A stretch of DNA of 7,704 nucleotides. It comes from Pseudanabaenaceae cyanobacterium MP8IB2.15 (lineage in GTDB: Bacteria > Cyanobacteriota > Cyanobacteriia > Pseudanabaenales > Pseudanabaenaceae). Below, piece after piece: positions 6,826 to 7,704 of the stretch. Made by a program: the position numbers and the translations under genes. Below the pieces are notes generated by a model. It was given only the letters and a program-made list of their open reading frames with translations. It ran no database searches and was not told where the DNA came from. Within the stretch, counting starts at the first letter, position 1; the number at the start of each line of letters is the position of its first letter. The DNA lies in contig JARCMB010000236.1 of NCBI GenBank assembly GCA_030248825.1, forward strand, positions 1 through 7,704, in the 5' to 3' direction.

Positions 6826-7383
6826 ATGACAGACAGATTTCCAGGAAGCCCAACACACCGTGTTTTGAGTTTATTTTCCCGAGGCGAATCATTTGATTCA
6901 GCAGGATTTACTACCTTTTTCACGGATACGCCTGCTTATCAATTTGGCAACTTTGAGGTGGCGATGGATAAAGCCGCAATCTTAGCTTCTGCTGATAATT
7001 TCTTCAATAACATCAATGCTGTTTACCACGAAATTAAAATGATGTGGGAACATGGCGACTGTGTATTTGTCGAAATGGATGTCCAGTACTGGCGCAAAGA
7101 TAATTCTTACATCTCACTGCCATGCTTTGATATCTTTCGGATGGAACCAGGCACTGACCTGTTTTCGGAGTTACGCATTTTCATGGATGTTAACCCTGTA
7201 TTTGAGCCTAGTCGTGTTGCTGCCCCTAACGCTTCCATCCTGACGATCGCTGAAAACAAAACCATTACCCCACCAGGGACAATGAAAAAGTTCTTTGCTG
7301 AAGATCCTGAAGGAATGAAAAGAGTCAAGGCAGGCTTTGTGCCTAAATGGTCGATTAATGGGCCTAAATGGTCGATCGACTAA
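6826..7383 (+). CDS. NTF2/SnoaL-like fold protein B with C-terminal extension
   Basis: This is a 185-residue soluble protein. AGGAGG at 6816-6821 precedes the ATG by 4 bases. The NTF2-like core shares landmarks with protein A in the same order: AYQFGNF (37-43), FVEMDVQYW (81-89), SLPCFDIF (97-104) and LRIFMDVNPVF (116-126). About 57 residues beyond the core form a tail absent from protein A. The tail includes PPGTMKKFFAEDPEGMKRVK and ends with a tandem duplication, VPKWSIN-GPKWSID. Such tails in cone-fold proteins can close the pocket or contact a partner, but that is inference here. The paralogy with A on the other side of the VOC gene suggests a duplicated subunit or two enzymes acting on related ligands. 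Catalytic activity cannot be assigned. Confidence 0.82.
   Translation: MTDRFPGSPTHRVLSLFSRGESFDSAGFTTFFTDTPAYQFGNFEVAMDKAAILASADNFFNNINAVYHEIKMMWEHGDCVFVEMDVQYWRKDNSYISLPCFDIFRMEPGTDLFSELRIFMDVNPVFEPSRVAAPNASILTIAENKTITPPGTMKKFFAEDPEGMKRVKAGFVPKWSINGPKWSID
7339..7380 (+). repeat. 21-bp tandem duplication at the 3' end of NTF2-like gene B
   Basis: Two in-frame 21-base units (7339-7359 and 7360-7380) encode VPKWSIN and GPKWSID. They share a 15-base identical core, GCCTAAATGGTCGAT. The second unit is followed at once by the TAA stop, so the duplication added seven residues to the C-terminus. Differences between the units lie at the ends. Confidence 0.85.
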
Positions 7384-7398
7384 CTACAAAAAACAACT

Positions 7399-7507
7399 AA
7401 AAAACCTGTCGGAATTTTTCAGCAACATCAGGATTTTTAGGTCAGGTTTTGTGGAAATCTCTTGATTTAGATTGATATTTAGATCGATTCGGTCACGACA
7501 AAACCTG
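7399..7507. promoter_or_regulatory. Overlapping inverted repeats between NTF2-like genes B and C (terminator or attenuator candidate)
   Basis: The spacer 7384-7571 (188 bp, no gene) holds three copies of one motif: AAAACCTG at 7401-7408, its complement CAGGTTTTGT at 7443-7452, and ACAAAACCTG at 7498-7507. The central copy can pair with either neighbour (8 bp or 10 bp). A further option pairs CCTG (7405-7408) with CAGG (7429-7432), followed by ATTTTT, which looks like a weak terminator. The pairings exclude each other, as in attenuators, but the loops are long (34 and 45 bases), so stability is doubtful. TTGATTTAGAT and TTGATATTTAGAT (7462-7484) form an AT-rich near-repeat within the loop. Confidence 0.35.
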
Positions 7508-7571
7508 CCCTTTCGTCATCTGTCTTCGCGTTTATCTTCCAACTAAGTAATACAAATCAGAGGACGATCGT

Positions 7572-7704
7572 ATGTCAAGAATAGAAAAAGTTGAGCGCAT
7601 GGTTGGATACTTGACTGAGCAGAATTGGGAAGCAATGTATCCCTTTTTTACTGAAGATTTAGTCTACAAAGTCGGTTCTAACCCCCTGATATCTGGGGCA
7701 AAAG
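7572..7704 (+). CDS. NTF2/SnoaL-like fold protein C, N-terminal fragment (3' end outside window)
   Basis: AGAGG at 7559-7563 precedes an ATG at 7572 by 8 bases. The frame stays open to the window edge, giving 44 residues. The sequence starts MSRIEKVERMVGYLTEQNW, an N-terminal amphipathic helix. It continues EAMYPFFTEDLVYKVG and ends PLISGAK, the helix-strand pattern with F-x-x-D and YxxG that opens many SnoaL-like proteins. YKVGSN aligns in position with YQFGNF of proteins A and B. Only the first third of the expected domain is visible, so family membership is likely but not secure. It would be the third NTF2-like gene in about 4 kb. Confidence 0.6.
   Translation, partial: MSRIEKVERMVGYLTEQNWEAMYPFFTEDLVYKVGSNPLISGAK

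Overview
The window reads as accessory chromosomal DNA of a cyanobacterium. Evidence for this is two perfect HIP1 octamers (GCGATCGC at 2571 and 4381), many partial CGATCG sites, a porin with an N-terminal SLH domain of the kind typical of cyanobacterial outer membranes, and a Calx-beta/RTX exoprotein. I cannot name a genus. All genes lie on the plus strand. I see no tRNA, rRNA, CRISPR array, transposase or integrase.

Left part (1-3451): the 3' end of a large secreted Calx-beta/RTX calcium-binding protein is followed by a complete SLH-OprB type outer-membrane porin. A perfect 15-bp inverted repeat (3458-3499) separates the porin from the next gene.

Middle part (3556-5830): a 160-residue NTF2/SnoaL-like protein is followed after 39 bp by a four-helix membrane protein with a probable TTG start. 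After a short AT-rich gap comes a second outer-membrane beta-barrel protein, which carries what looks like a decayed SLH start in its linker.

Right part (5927-7704): a VOC (glyoxalase/dioxygenase fold) metalloenzyme candidate with a recognisable H-E-H-E ligand set is followed by a second NTF2/SnoaL-like protein paralogous to the first. A 188-bp spacer with mutually exclusive inverted repeats comes next, then the start of a third NTF2/SnoaL-like protein cut by the window edge.

Taken together, three NTF2-like small-molecule-pocket proteins, one VOC enzyme, one inner-membrane protein and two outer-membrane barrels lie co-directionally in about 6 kb. This looks like an uncharacterised small-molecule module (uptake, export, synthesis or breakdown). 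No substrate can be read from the sequence, and co-function is inferred from proximity and paralogy only.
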